DNA of 64,000 nt. Origin: AP-15 sp963747735 (GTDB taxonomy: Bacteria; Pseudomonadota; Alphaproteobacteria; ATCC43930; CGMCC-115725). The notes below the pieces were generated by a model. It was not told the origin of the DNA and did no database searches. It saw only the letters and a program-made list of their open reading frames with translations. This document shows, piece by piece, positions 17,449 through 25,462 of this stretch. Location: positions 1 to 64,000 of the forward strand of contig CAVVGE010000021.1 in NCBI GenBank assembly GCA_963747735.1, in the 5' to 3' direction. Each line of letters begins with the position of its first letter. Positions within the stretch are counted from its first letter, which is position 1. The position numbers and the translations under genes were made by a program.

Positions 17449-18075
17449 TCACCGCCTGTCGCGCAGCACCGTTGTGGACAAAGACGGTCCGCGGATAGTG
17501 ACTGGGTGAAAAGCCGGGGGACTACCGGTGCGGATGCCAAGTGCGGCGTTGACCTCAGGCATCTGTCGATTTAATCGGATTGCGGTAACTGGAAAATGCG
17601 GCGGTCTCGGATTCGCGATTTTGCTCGTCAAGAGCCAGCGCCTGTCGATCGCTTCGCGTAGAACGTCGTGCCGCGCGAACTCATCCAAGGCCCAAGACAA
17701 TCCCTCATGGACCAGCGCGTTATCGCGAAACCATTTTAGCGAAACAAATTCATAGCCGGGACGTCCCTCCGCGCGCTCCAATGCGCGAACGAGGTCCGCC
17801 AACCGATCTTCTGCAGCCGTCGGATTTGCTGCCTCAGGAGAAGCAGCTGCCGCAGTGGCAATCTCGAGCTCTTCTTCCATCGGCGAAAATGCAATCCGAA
17901 TCGAATCGGTAGCCGGCTCCCAGCTCGTTGCGAACTCGGCATCTCTCCGCTTCTTACGATTTCCGCGATGAAGATGTACTTCGCATTGGTACCCATCGGG
18001 CAATATCTTTAGTTTGCGCAGAAACTCGAGGATTTCGTGCTCAAGCTCTAATTCAACGTCGGCATTGGTTGTCAT
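17449..18075 (-). CDS. Hypothetical protein coupled to a PIN toxin (possible novel antitoxin)
   Basis: 208 aa, MTTNADVELELEHEILEFLRKL at the start, strongly charged, with an Ala/Pro-rich linker around residues 75-90. No family recognised. GC content is visibly lower than in the flanking metabolic genes, as is common for transferred toxin-antitoxin modules. Its stop and the PIN gene start are separated by one base. By position it would be the antitoxin, but it is far longer than AbrB, RHH or Phd antitoxins and shows no typical DNA-binding motif that I can see. Confidence 0.6.
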   Translation of the reverse strand: MTTNADVELELEHEILEFLRKLKILPDGYQCEVHLHRGNRKKRRDAEFATSWEPATDSIRIAFSPMEEELEIATAAAASPEAANPTAAEDRLADLVRALERAEGRPGYEFVSLKWFRDNALVHEGLSWALDEFARHDVLREAIDRRWLLTSKIANPRPPHFPVTAIRLNRQMPEVNAALGIRTGSPPAFHPVTIRGPSLSTTVLRDRR

Positions 18076-18283
18076 CCAAAACTTCTATCCAAGTTCTAAT
18101 TCAGCCGAATCTTTGATCGATATGTAATATAAAGAAAAAATGTCGGTTGTCAAGGGTGGTTCGCCGGCGGCACAGAAAACCAGCGCTGTCGCAGACGCAT
18201 GGGCTCATGAGGATGGATTTTTCGCCCGGCAAGCTCGTGATTCAGGATATGCATGGGGCAAAGGCAACAACCCGGAGAGATCG

Positions 18284-19276
18284 ATGGCCGAGACCGCACA
18301 GACCAATCGCAAGAAGATCATGGTGCCGACGACGATGTCGAAATCCGGCTGGGCGTTGATCCAGGCCCGCGACGATGTCGAGGGCGTCGAGTTTGTGCCG
18401 AACCTGCCGAAGGCCGAATTCCACAAGGTGCTCGAAGAGGCGAGCGGCATCTGCCTCGGCGTGCAGCCGTTTAGCGACCCCGAGCTCGACGCCGCACCCG
18501 GGCTCGAGGTCGTCTCCCGCATCGGGGTCGGCTATGACGCGGTCGATGTGCCCGCGCTGACCCGGCGCAAGGTCCCGCTGATGATCGGCGGCACCGCCAA
18601 CTCGGTCAGCGTCGCCGAGGCCGGCGTCTTTCTGATCATGTCGCTGGCCCGGCGGGGTGCCGCGATGGACGCGCTCGTCCGCGAGGGGCGCTGGCACGAC
18701 CGCTACAAGGAGATGCCGGCCGATCTCTACGGCAAGACCGTGCTGATCATCGGCTTTGGCAAGATCGGCACGCGCTCGGCCAAGCGCTTTGCCGCGATGG
18801 AGACGCACGTCCTGGTGTACGACCCCTATATGTATTCCGAGACGATCCGCGGCATGGGCTACGAGCCGGTCGGCGACCTCGACGCGGCCGTCGCACGCGC
18901 CGATTTCATCACGGTCCATTGTCCGAAGACGCCGGAGACGGTGGGCCTGTTCGATGCCGCGCGGCTCGCGCACATGAAGCGCAGCGCCTATATCGTCAAC
19001 ACCGCGCGCGGCGGCATCATCGACGAGAAAGCGCTCTACGACGCGCTCAAAGCGAACCGCATCGCCGGTGCGGCGCTCGACGTCTTTGTCGAGGAGCCGA
19101 CCCCGCAGGACAACCCGCTCTTGACCTTGCCGAACTTTATTGCGGCCCCGCATGTCGCCGGGGTCACGCGCGAGGCGGTCGATCGCATGGGTGTCGCCGC
19201 GGTCGAGAACATTCTGAGCGTGCTCGACGGCAAGCCCAACCGCGAGAACGTGATCAACCGCGAAGTGCTCGATTGA
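18284..19276 (+). CDS. D-2-hydroxyacid dehydrogenase (phosphoglycerate dehydrogenase-like)
   Basis: 330 aa from ATG 18284, which follows CGGAGAGA. An upstream frame to 18140 adds residues without family character. NAD site TVLIIGFGKIGTRSAKRFAAM, then DFITVHCPKTPETVGLF, catalytic Arg in IVNTARGGIIDEKAL, Glu in GAALDVFVEEPTP and His in FIAAPHVAGVT. No ACT or serine-binding C-terminal domain, so not a classic SerA. It precedes a class IV aminotransferase on the same strand; together they could interconvert a 2-hydroxy-, 2-oxo- and 2-amino acid. Confidence 0.9.
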   Translation: MAETAQTNRKKIMVPTTMSKSGWALIQARDDVEGVEFVPNLPKAEFHKVLEEASGICLGVQPFSDPELDAAPGLEVVSRIGVGYDAVDVPALTRRKVPLMIGGTANSVSVAEAGVFLIMSLARRGAAMDALVREGRWHDRYKEMPADLYGKTVLIIGFGKIGTRSAKRFAAMETHVLVYDPYMYSETIRGMGYEPVGDLDAAVARADFITVHCPKTPETVGLFDAARLAHMKRSAYIVNTARGGIIDEKALYDALKANRIAGAALDVFVEEPTPQDNPLLTLPNFIAAPHVAGVTREAVDRMGVAAVENILSVLDGKPNRENVINREVLD

Positions 19277-19285
19277 GGGGATGCG

Positions 19286-19355
19286 CCCTTCGAGACGCGG
19301 CCCGAACGGGCCGCCTCGCGGCGGCTCCTCAGGGTAAGGGTGCCGTCTCGAAGGG
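19286..19355. repeat. Intergenic inverted repeat with 12-bp perfect arms
   Basis: CCCTTCGAGACG at 19286-19297 pairs with CGTCTCGAAGGG at 19344-19355, enclosing GCGGCCCGAACGGGCCGC-type inner palindromes. This is the familiar CCTTCGAGACG ... CTCAGGGT dispersed element of alphaproteobacterial genomes. It lies between the hydroxyacid dehydrogenase and the aminotransferase. Confidence 0.75.
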
Positions 19356-19408
19356 TGCGCGCGGGAACAACGAAGCTTTTCCGCAAACCCGCCAGAGGGA
19401 GGGCCGTT

Positions 19409-20332
19409 ATGCTGCTCGAAAACGAACGCGTCGCCTGGTTCAACGGCCGAATCGTGCGCGAGAGCGAGGTCGTTGTCCCGTTCCGCGACCAGGGGTTTTT
19501 GAAGGGCGACGCGGTCTTCGACATGACCCGCAGCTTCAATGGCAAGGCGTTCCGGCTGAAGGAGCATGTCGATCGGCTCTACCGTTCGCTCAAATATCTC
19601 GACATCGATCCGGGGATCGCCCCCGCCGAGATGGTCGCGGTCAGCGAGGATGTGCTGGCCCGCAACCGCCACCTCCTGGGGCCGGACGAGGATTACTGGA
19701 TCGGCCAGCGGGTCAGCCGCGGCGTCGCCAAGGCACCCGGCGACAATTGGGAATATTACGGGCCGAACGTCATCGTCGAATGCCTGCCGCTGCCGTTGCG
19801 CGAGCGCGCCAAGCATTTCCGCGACGGCATCGAGGTGATCACGCCCGCCTTGCGCCGCACCCCGCCCAATTCGCTGTCGCCGCGCGCCAAGATGCACCAG
19901 TATTTGAACCTGATCCTCGCCGACCGCGAGGTGAAGGCGCAAAAGCCGGACGCCTGGGCGGTCTTGCTCGATGTCAACGGCAACCTCTGCGAGGGGCAGG
20001 GGAGCAACATCTTTCTGGTCCGCGACGGCGGTCTTTTGACCCCGCGCGAGCGCTATGTGCTGCCCGGCGTCACCCGACAGGCGGTGATCGATTTCGCGGG
20101 GCAGCTCGGCATTCCGTGCGAAGAGACCGACATCGACCTCTACGACGCCTATACCGCCGAGGAATGCTTTCTGACCTCGACCAGCCTTTGCATCTGCGGC
20201 GTCTCGACCCTGAACGGCCGCAAATTCGCCGACGGCACCGTCCCCGGCCCGGTCACCCGCCGCCTCACCGACGCGTTCCGCGAGCTCGTCGGCTGCGATT
20301 TTGTCGCGCAATACCTGCGCCACCTCGAATAG
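19409..20332 (+). CDS. Aminotransferase class IV (branched-chain-type)
   Basis: 307 aa, PLP-dependent fold type IV. Start ATG 19409 follows GAGGGAGGG. Landmarks are FKGDAVFDMTRSFNGKAFRLKEHVDRL, the Lys-bearing block SLSPRAKMHQYLNLILADREV, NLCEGQGSNIFLVRDGGLLTP and VLPGVTRQAVIDFA, then EECFLTSTSLCICGVSTLNGR. Related to branched-chain and D-amino acid aminotransferases; substrate unassigned. Confidence 0.88.
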   Translation: MLLENERVAWFNGRIVRESEVVVPFRDQGFLKGDAVFDMTRSFNGKAFRLKEHVDRLYRSLKYLDIDPGIAPAEMVAVSEDVLARNRHLLGPDEDYWIGQRVSRGVAKAPGDNWEYYGPNVIVECLPLPLRERAKHFRDGIEVITPALRRTPPNSLSPRAKMHQYLNLILADREVKAQKPDAWAVLLDVNGNLCEGQGSNIFLVRDGGLLTPRERYVLPGVTRQAVIDFAGQLGIPCEETDIDLYDAYTAEECFLTSTSLCICGVSTLNGRKFADGTVPGPVTRRLTDAFRELVGCDFVAQYLRHLE

Positions 20333-20414
20333 CGCGCTCAAGCGGACGCGGGGTGACGCGTTCTGCGGCCGCCGATACGCCAGCCGGCCGCGCCGGGGAC
20401 TGACCCTCGCAGCC

Positions 20415-20648
20415 TCACCTGCCATAGCTCGGGCGGCTGTGGCGCGGCCAAAATCCGATACGCCTGATACTGATAAAGCACGGTACGATTTTCCGTATCT
20501 CGGGCCTGTTAACGCTCGTCGCATGGCTGCGGGCACCGCTCCAAAACGCCGGAATCGTTGAGGCCTCAAGGTGACAGCCCCGCGTATCAGCCTGTTTCAC
20601 CTGTTTTATCAGGTTTGAGATCAGGTCCGAGGCGTTGCTGCGCCGCAT
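20415..20648 (-). CDS. Possible small gene behind a strong promoter, 77 aa, unrecognised
   Basis: ATG 20648 has GGAGG nine bases upstream and lies downstream of a near-perfect sigma70-type promoter. The product starts MRRSNASDLISNLIKQVKQAD, plausibly helical, but the second half (from about residue 30) is Arg/Pro/Ser-rich without family character. The coding frame may be truncated or shifted after residue 30. The signals are much more convincing than the protein. Confidence 0.35.
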   Translation of the reverse strand: MRRSNASDLISNLIKQVKQADTRGCHLEASTIPAFWSGARSHATSVNRPEIRKIVPCFISIRRIGFWPRHSRPSYGR

Positions 20649-20690
20649 CGAGGTGATCCTCCATTCCGGACAGGTTATTATCCACACTTG

Positions 20691-20719
20691 AGAATACCAT
20701 CATTTTTCGATATTGTCAA
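20691..20719 (-). promoter_or_regulatory. Sigma70-type promoter (TTGACA-17-TATTCT), reading leftward
   Basis: On the minus strand TTGACA occupies 20719-20714 and TATTCT 20696-20691, separated by exactly 17 bases. The segment is markedly AT-rich in a GC-rich window. A ribosome-binding site and ATG follow at 20662-20646. Confidence 0.6.
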
Positions 20720-20947
20720 CAGGTGCATGATGGAGCTTATCGGATAAGGCAAAAGCCGGCCCGCTCGGGCTTGTCCGTCATAGGGTTCGGTAGCCGGAGG
20801 TCGCTTCGGGCGACCAGACCGCGGGAAACGGCGATTTCGCGCGCCGGGCGAGGCCGGTGCGACCGCGTGGGGATCGGGGGCGGGCCGCCTGCATATCTCT
20901 CGTCGGGAACGGCTCGCTGGTCGGGCCGGGTTTGACGGAGGCTCTTG

Positions 20948-21559
20948 GTGAAAACAGCATTGCTGGCGGCGCTCGCCGCGGTCGCCCTGACGATCGGCCC
21001 GATCGATGCCGGCTCGGCTCAGAGCGCCGGCGATCAGCCGACCCAGGCGGCGACGCCCGCACCGGTGGCGGCGCCGGCCCAGAGCAGCGACAGCAGCAGC
21101 GACAGCAGCAGCAGCGGCGACAGCGAGGCGGCGCGGCCGATGCCGGGCTGGGGCGGCATGCATCGGGGGCCGATGATGCGGCACATGATGATGCGCCGGA
21201 TGATGATGGGCCGCATGATGATGGGCGACCCGCAGGAGCGGTGCATCGATCGGCTCGCCTGGCGCGCGGCGCGGTGGGCCTATGTCGAGACCAAGCTCGA
21301 TTTGACCGCGGCGCAGCGCCCGCTATGGGACAAGGTGCAAAGTGCGGCCCAAGCCGAGGAGCAAAAGGAGCGGCAGCTGTGCGGCGCGCTAAAGGCCGGG
21401 GCGCCGGGCAGCCTGCTCGACCGGATGGACCGGATGCAGCAATTCCTGTCGGCGCGGCTCGCCGGCCTCGAAGCGGCAAAGCCCGCGCTGCAATCGCTTT
21501 ACCAGGCGCTGACGCCGGAGCAGCGGGCGATCATCGACCATCCGTTCCAGCGATCGTAG
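20948..21559 (+). CDS. Secreted Spy/CpxP-like (LTXXQ) protein with a Met-rich stretch
   Basis: 203 aa, GTG start at 20948 with GGAGG six bases upstream. Signal peptide to about residue 22. The linker is Ser/Asp-rich (SSDSSSDSSSSGD). Then comes MHRGPMMRHMMMRRMMMGRM (about residues 75-95), followed by two LTXXQ family motifs, LTAAQRPLWDKVQ and LTPEQRAIID. Spy/CpxP proteins are periplasmic chaperones linked to envelope and metal stress. The Met/His/Arg block could bind Cu(I), but that is inference. Confidence 0.75.
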   Translation: MKTALLAALAAVALTIGPIDAGSAQSAGDQPTQAATPAPVAAPAQSSDSSSDSSSSGDSEAARPMPGWGGMHRGPMMRHMMMRRMMMGRMMMGDPQERCIDRLAWRAARWAYVETKLDLTAAQRPLWDKVQSAAQAEEQKERQLCGALKAGAPGSLLDRMDRMQQFLSARLAGLEAAKPALQSLYQALTPEQRAIIDHPFQRS

Positions 21560-21649
21560 CGTGTGGTTCTTGCAATGCCGGTCGTTCCGCGCTCGTCACT
21601 CCGGCGAAAGGGCGCGTGAAAGAATCCTGCCGACGCCATTTGCTCGCTT

Positions 21650-21768
21650 CCCCGGCGGAAGCCGGGGTCCACTGTTCCGCAAGCTGGACGGAAGAATCGC
21701 TGGCGTGACGTTGCGGCTGCTCGAAAATTCCGAGTAGCGGAGAAATGGGTCCCGGCTTTCGCCGGGAC
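21650..21768. repeat. Two REP-like palindromes
   Basis: CCCCGGC-GGAA-GCCGGGG at 21650-21667 and GTCCCGGC-TTTC-GCCGGGAC at 21749-21768, both perfect stems with four-base loops, in the spacer between the Spy-like gene and methylaspartate ammonia-lyase. The same GGCTTTCGCC/GGCCTTCGCC core recurs near 34483. Could also act as mRNA-stabilising or terminating hairpins for the convergent genes. Confidence 0.7.
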
Positions 21769-21840
21769 AGCGAAATAAAGGTTTACGGATTTCCTCTACG
21801 GCTTTGGCAGCTCATTGCCCGGGCTTCTCCCGGTCCCGGA

Positions 21841-23098
21841 TCATGTTCCAGCGCGCTGCCCGCGCCGGGCTTCGATCAAGGCCAGGGTGCGAACCATCTC
21901 GTTGGTCTGGATCGACAGCGCTTCGTCGCCGCCAAAGCCGGGCTTCGACAGCAGAAAATCGGGGCCTGTGGCAAGCCCGACCTGCGCGGTGATGCGCGCC
22001 GATTGGTCGGTCTCGTTGCCCGAGCCGCCGAGGCAGCTGCCCATGCCCTTGGCCCGCGCATAGAGCACCGCCTCGATCGAATTGTTGATGCCGCCGAGAT
22101 CGGGGGTCTTGATCTGCGCGTAATCGGCCGCCGCGGCATCGGCGAACGCCTTGATGTCGTCGAGCGTGTTGCACCATTCGTCGACGATGATCCCGACCCC
22201 GAGCCCACGGCGGGCGATGGCCGCGCGCAACGCCCCAAACGCCTCGATCTGCGCCGCCCGGCTCCGGGCGATGACAAAGCTCTCGACCAGCAGCCGAATG
22301 CGGGCGCACCGCGGCTTCGAGCTTTGCCAAATAGGCGGCGATCGCCTCGATGTCGCCGCCGAACAATTCGCCCAAGGTGCCGTAAAGGTCGAGATGGATC
22401 ATGGGCCGGTAATCGGGGTCGCCGATCTCGCGGATGCGCCGCACGATCCCTTCGGCATAGGCGATAAGCTTTTCGCCTTCGAGCCCGATATCGCGCTCGA
22501 CCTGCTGAAACGACGCGTGCGGCAGCAATTCGACCCGCTTCAGGATCATCCGGTCGATCATCTGCACATCCTCCTTGTGGCAGGAGGCGAGGATCGGCAG
22601 CGGGTGAGCTGCGATCGAAGAGCCGTATTCGCGCGCCACGATCTCGGCCATCGTGCTCCGGTTGGCCAATGAAGCGGCGTGCAACAGCGCCTGCGTCAAG
22701 CCATAGCGCAGCGCGGTGTGCAGCGGCTTTCCCTGGTGGTGAAAGCCGTCGATCTCCTCGGCGAGCTCGCGAAAGCGATCGACCGGCCGGCCGCGCAGCC
22801 GGTCGCGCATCGCCGTCCGCAAAAAATCGAGATGCTCGTCCGGCCGAAACAGCGGGTCGCGCCCGGCGACACCCGACAGGATCACATCGACGCAATCGCC
22901 AAACGCGACCTCGCCGCCGTCGAGCAGCAGCATGACCGAGATGGCCGCGCCGGGCTGCACGATCCGGGTAAAACCGGGACTGACCGGCCGCCCCGGATAG
23001 GCAAAGCCGTCGGCGCGCGCGCCCCCTTTGACCGCCGCCAGGTCGCGGTTGAAAAACCCGGCCCGCCCGACGGCATAGACGACATCGGCGATATTCAT
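21841..23098 (-). CDS. mal: Methylaspartate ammonia-lyase (one frame break)
   Basis: Enolase-superfamily enzyme that deaminates threo-3-methylaspartate to mesaconate in the methylaspartate route of glutamate breakdown. Starts MNIADVVYAVGRAGFFNRDLAA and continues through ILASCHKEDVQMIDRMI, the KLIAYAEGIVRRIREIG block and PMIHLDLYGTLGELF. The frame breaks near 22295 (CATTCGG where CATCGG is expected). The other frame resumes with RLLVESFVIARS and carries the C-terminal half: GVGIIVDEWCNTLDDIKAFADA, QIKTPDLGGINNSIEAVLYA and CLGGSGNETDQSA. Corrected length is about 418 aa, normal for MAL. A glutamate mutase is not in the window. Confidence 0.88.
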
Positions 23099-23130
23099 GA
23101 CGGTCGCTTGCTGATGCTCGGCGCTTGGGC

Positions 23131-23658
23131 TCAGCCGGCGAGATGGGCGGCGCGGCGCGCGTAGAGCGTGTCGTCGGCATAGCCCATCGCATCGGGCCGG
23201 GCGCGGCCGAGCATGACCTGAAACCAGACCGGCTCCAGGCTCTCGTTCTGGTAGCCGTGGATAACGCCGGGCGGGCAGGCGATGCATTCCCACGGACCCA
23301 AGGTGCGGCTTGCCCGGTTGCCCGCCTCGTCCTCGACAAAGACGCTCAGATACCCTTGGAGGACAAAAAACACTTCCTCGACCTCGTGGGTGTGCGGCGC
23401 GTTCCCCTGGCCCGGCGGCACATACATGATGCTGAGCGTAAAGCCGCGCGCCGGGACCACGCCGGGATCGTCGTGCTTCCCCGACCCGCCGGCGCCGATA
23501 AAGCGGTGCTGGGCGCGCCGGTACCCCTCGGTCTTGGCGTCCTCGAAGGCTTCCCAATCGCCCTTCTTGTCGCGAAACCGCCCGATATAGCGGGTGATGA
23601 CCTCGTCCGGCGACAATTGGGCGACCTCCGGCGGCATCCGATGCCTAGCTTTAGCCAT
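23131..23658 (-). CDS. Cupin-domain protein
   Basis: 175 aa. The conserved double-stranded beta-helix motifs are visible: PPGQGNAPHTHEVEEVFFVLQG (metal-binding HxH and E) and GPWECIACPPGVIHGYQNE (second His). The N-terminal 60 residues are helical extra sequence. It lies 32 bases upstream of mal on the same strand and 21 bases after the hydrolase gene, so hydrolase-cupin-mal look like one operon. Role in that pathway is unknown. Confidence 0.85.
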   Translation of the reverse strand: MAKARHRMPPEVAQLSPDEVITRYIGRFRDKKGDWEAFEDAKTEGYRRAQHRFIGAGGSGKHDDPGVVPARGFTLSIMYVPPGQGNAPHTHEVEEVFFVLQGYLSVFVEDEAGNRASRTLGPWECIACPPGVIHGYQNESLEPVWFQVMLGRARPDAMGYADDTLYARRAAHLAG

Positions 23659-23679
23659 GCGCTCGCCCTCCCTCCCGGC

Positions 23680-24522
23680 TCAGCCGTGGCGCTGCTGGCG
23701 GCGGATAAAGTCGATGAAGATCGCGGCGAGGAGGCCTTCTTTTGCCTGCCAATCTTCGAGCGCGAGATCCTGGTCGGGGCTGTCCTCGCTCAGCACCTCA
23801 TGGTATTCGGCATGCGGCATCAGCCGGTGCGCGGCTTGCCCGGGGGCGCGCGGATGGACCCGGTCGTTGCCGGGGACGATAGAGGCCGGCATCGTCATCG
23901 CGCGCAATTCGGCCGGGCTCAACCCGATCACCGGGTGGTCGGCGCCCTCGTTGAAGCTCTGCCGCCAGCGCTCCATGCGCGCGATAAAATCCTTGGGTGC
24001 GATCGCCGTCAGCCGCGCGCGGTTCGACGGGTTGGCGCGGACCATCGCGCTGAAATGCTCGCTCGCGCACACCGCCGCCATGCCGCCCGTTTCGGCCAGC
24101 TCGATAAACTGCGTGTAGTATTGCTGCACCAGGCGCTCGGCCGCATAGGCGCCGCCGGTCACCCGCCACAGCAGCAGGCCGCGCACCGCCGCCGGGTGGC
24201 GCAACGCCAAGAGCAGCGCCAGCCGGCAACCGGACGAGCTGCCGCCGACAAAGGCCGGCAAGGCGTCGAGGTGAAGCAAGAGCTCGCGCAGATCCTCGGC
24301 CCAGACCTCGTTCTCGGCATCGCCCTCGAACGCCACGCCCGAGGCGCCGCAATTGCGCCGGTCATAGACCAATACCCGGTTGCCGGCCTCGGCCAGTTTC
24401 TCGCCGAGCGATCTGACCCCGTCGAGCCCCCGCCTTCCGCCCGGCTGCAACGCCACCCACGGCCCGCGCCCGCCCAAAACCTCGTAATTGATCTCGACCC
24501 CGCGGATCGCCGCAACCGGCAT
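23680..24522 (-). CDS. Alpha/beta hydrolase
   Basis: 280 aa. EINYEVLGGRGPWVALQPGGRRG supplies the oxyanion-side loop, VLVYDRRNCGASG the second beta-strand block and FVGGSSSGCRLALLLALRHP the nucleophile elbow (G-S-S-S-G, catalytic Ser). A late acid and His are plausible at GNDRVHPR and HAEYHEV. First gene of the apparent hydrolase-cupin-mal operon; the substrate is unknown. Confidence 0.87.
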   Translation of the reverse strand: MPVAAIRGVEINYEVLGGRGPWVALQPGGRRGLDGVRSLGEKLAEAGNRVLVYDRRNCGASGVAFEGDAENEVWAEDLRELLLHLDALPAFVGGSSSGCRLALLLALRHPAAVRGLLLWRVTGGAYAAERLVQQYYTQFIELAETGGMAAVCASEHFSAMVRANPSNRARLTAIAPKDFIARMERWRQSFNEGADHPVIGLSPAELRAMTMPASIVPGNDRVHPRAPGQAAHRLMPHAEYHEVLSEDSPDQDLALEDWQAKEGLLAAIFIDFIRRQQRHG

Positions 24523-24776
24523 GGCTCACCCCCATCGAAGGTTTGCGACACTCTAGCCGATCCGCGCATAGCCCGCAGGCGAATCGATTGGCCGACACGG
24601 CCACCCCGCCGAGCGCGTGGACGGCCGGCGACGCGGCCGCAATTGCGTGGGCTTTTCCCGCCGCTGCGGTCGCTCGCCGCTTCCGATCCAACTTGTGCGC
24701 ACCCCGACCCGCCGCAGCTCGCCATCGCCCATCAGCCGAACCGTCACCTCCGACACGCCCGAAAAATCCCCGAGGA

Positions 24777-24825
24777 GTGTCATCTCTAATTGGCACACGG
24801 GTGACATTTTGATCCGGCGCCTACA
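24777..24825. mobile_element. Possible insertion-sequence end remnant
   Basis: GTGTCATCTCTAATTGGCAC followed closely by GTGACATTTTGATCCGGCGC. Paired TGTCAT/TGACAT boxes of this sort occur at ends of IS21/IS481-like elements. No transposase is attached. It marks the left edge of a decayed accessory stretch (24.5-26 kb). Confidence 0.3.
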
Positions 24826-24842
24826 AGGCGGCTCATAGAAAA

Positions 24843-25140
24843 TCAGGCGTCGGCTGACTTTCTGTGCTTATGCGGATGGCCCCACATCTGCACTGAACCA
24901 CATCCATCGCATATCACAACCACGCCTTTATACATCAGGTTGCCGAGTGCCCTTCTGAACGACCGGCGCATGTTTGGGTAGTCGTTAACGTAACGAGGCG
25001 TTTTTTCCGGGTGCCGTCGAATGATGGCATCGAGAGTTTCTGACCTCGACGCAGCGCCAACATCGACACTTTCCTTTCCGCCAAGGAGCGATCAACGCGT
25101 CGAGGATCGCCCGTTCATAGATACCCGGCCCACGAGACAT
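24843..25140 (-). pseudogene. Small gene with paired Cys/His motif, broken by one frame shift
   Basis: ATG 25140 opens MSRGPGIYERAILDALIA. After one extra base near 25087 the other frame continues LGGKESVDVGAASRSETLDA, then RYVNDYPNMRRSFRRALGN and a C-terminal CDGCGSVQMWGHPHKH. Restored length is about 98 aa. The N-terminal two thirds look like a winged-helix DNA-binding fold; the tail has CxxC and HxHxH, which could hold a metal. I do not recognise the family. GC is lower than in its neighbours. Confidence 0.45.
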
Positions 25141-25224
25141 CGGACACTTATCCCGCATATGATCACGTTTACAGTGTCATAATAAGAAATTTTGGGTCAA
25201 CAGCTTTCGACATCATGCGAAAAT

Positions 25225-25230
25225 TATAAT
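25225..25230 (+). promoter_or_regulatory. Consensus -10 element (TATAAT)
   Basis: Perfect TATAAT in an AT-rich stretch, with only a weak -35 candidate upstream (AGCTTT or TTTCGA). It lies 32 bases before the small ORF at 25262 and could start that transcript. Confidence 0.4.
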
Positions 25231-25261
25231 CGGCAGGTCTGAAACAGCAGGAGTTGCACAG

Positions 25262-25348
25262 GTGAGCGAAGTCCTTCGTCTTGTTGCCGCCTTCATCGAA
25301 ATGGTGGCGGCTTTGATCGAGGTAGCGCGGCTGCACGGAGTCCAATAG
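25262..25348 (+). CDS. Candidate 28-residue amphipathic peptide
   Basis: GTG start with AGGAG nine bases upstream. The peptide starts MSEVLRLVAAFIEMVAALIE and ends VARLHGVQ. It is predicted to be one continuous helix with a hydrophobic face. It sits between a consensus -10 box and a strong intrinsic terminator, which makes a 180-nt transcription unit. A short membrane-active or regulatory peptide is possible; the transcript could equally be a small RNA with an incidental ORF. Confidence 0.4.
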   Translation: MSEVLRLVAAFIEMVAALIEVARLHGVQ

Positions 25349-25374
25349 CCCTAAACAGGCGCGCATGTGTCATC

Positions 25375-25417
25375 GGGCGGCGACCTATCCTTGGCCGGGG
25401 CGGTCGCCGCCCCTTTT
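25375..25417 (+). terminator. Intrinsic terminator
   Basis: GGGCGGCGACC at 25375-25385 pairs perfectly with GGTCGCCGCCC at 25402-25412, followed by CTTTTC. The T-tract is only on the plus strand, so it ends rightward transcription, presumably that of the small ORF at 25262. Confidence 0.7.
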
Positions 25418-25462
25418 CTCGCACATTCTCGCTGAGGTGGCCGGTGCGCGGTTGGGTTCCAT

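Noticed and set aside
18242..20569. Very long minus-strand open frame (775 codons)
   Set aside because: It is antisense to the 2-hydroxyacid dehydrogenase and aminotransferase and has the biased R/A/G/D/H composition of GC-rich shadow frames.
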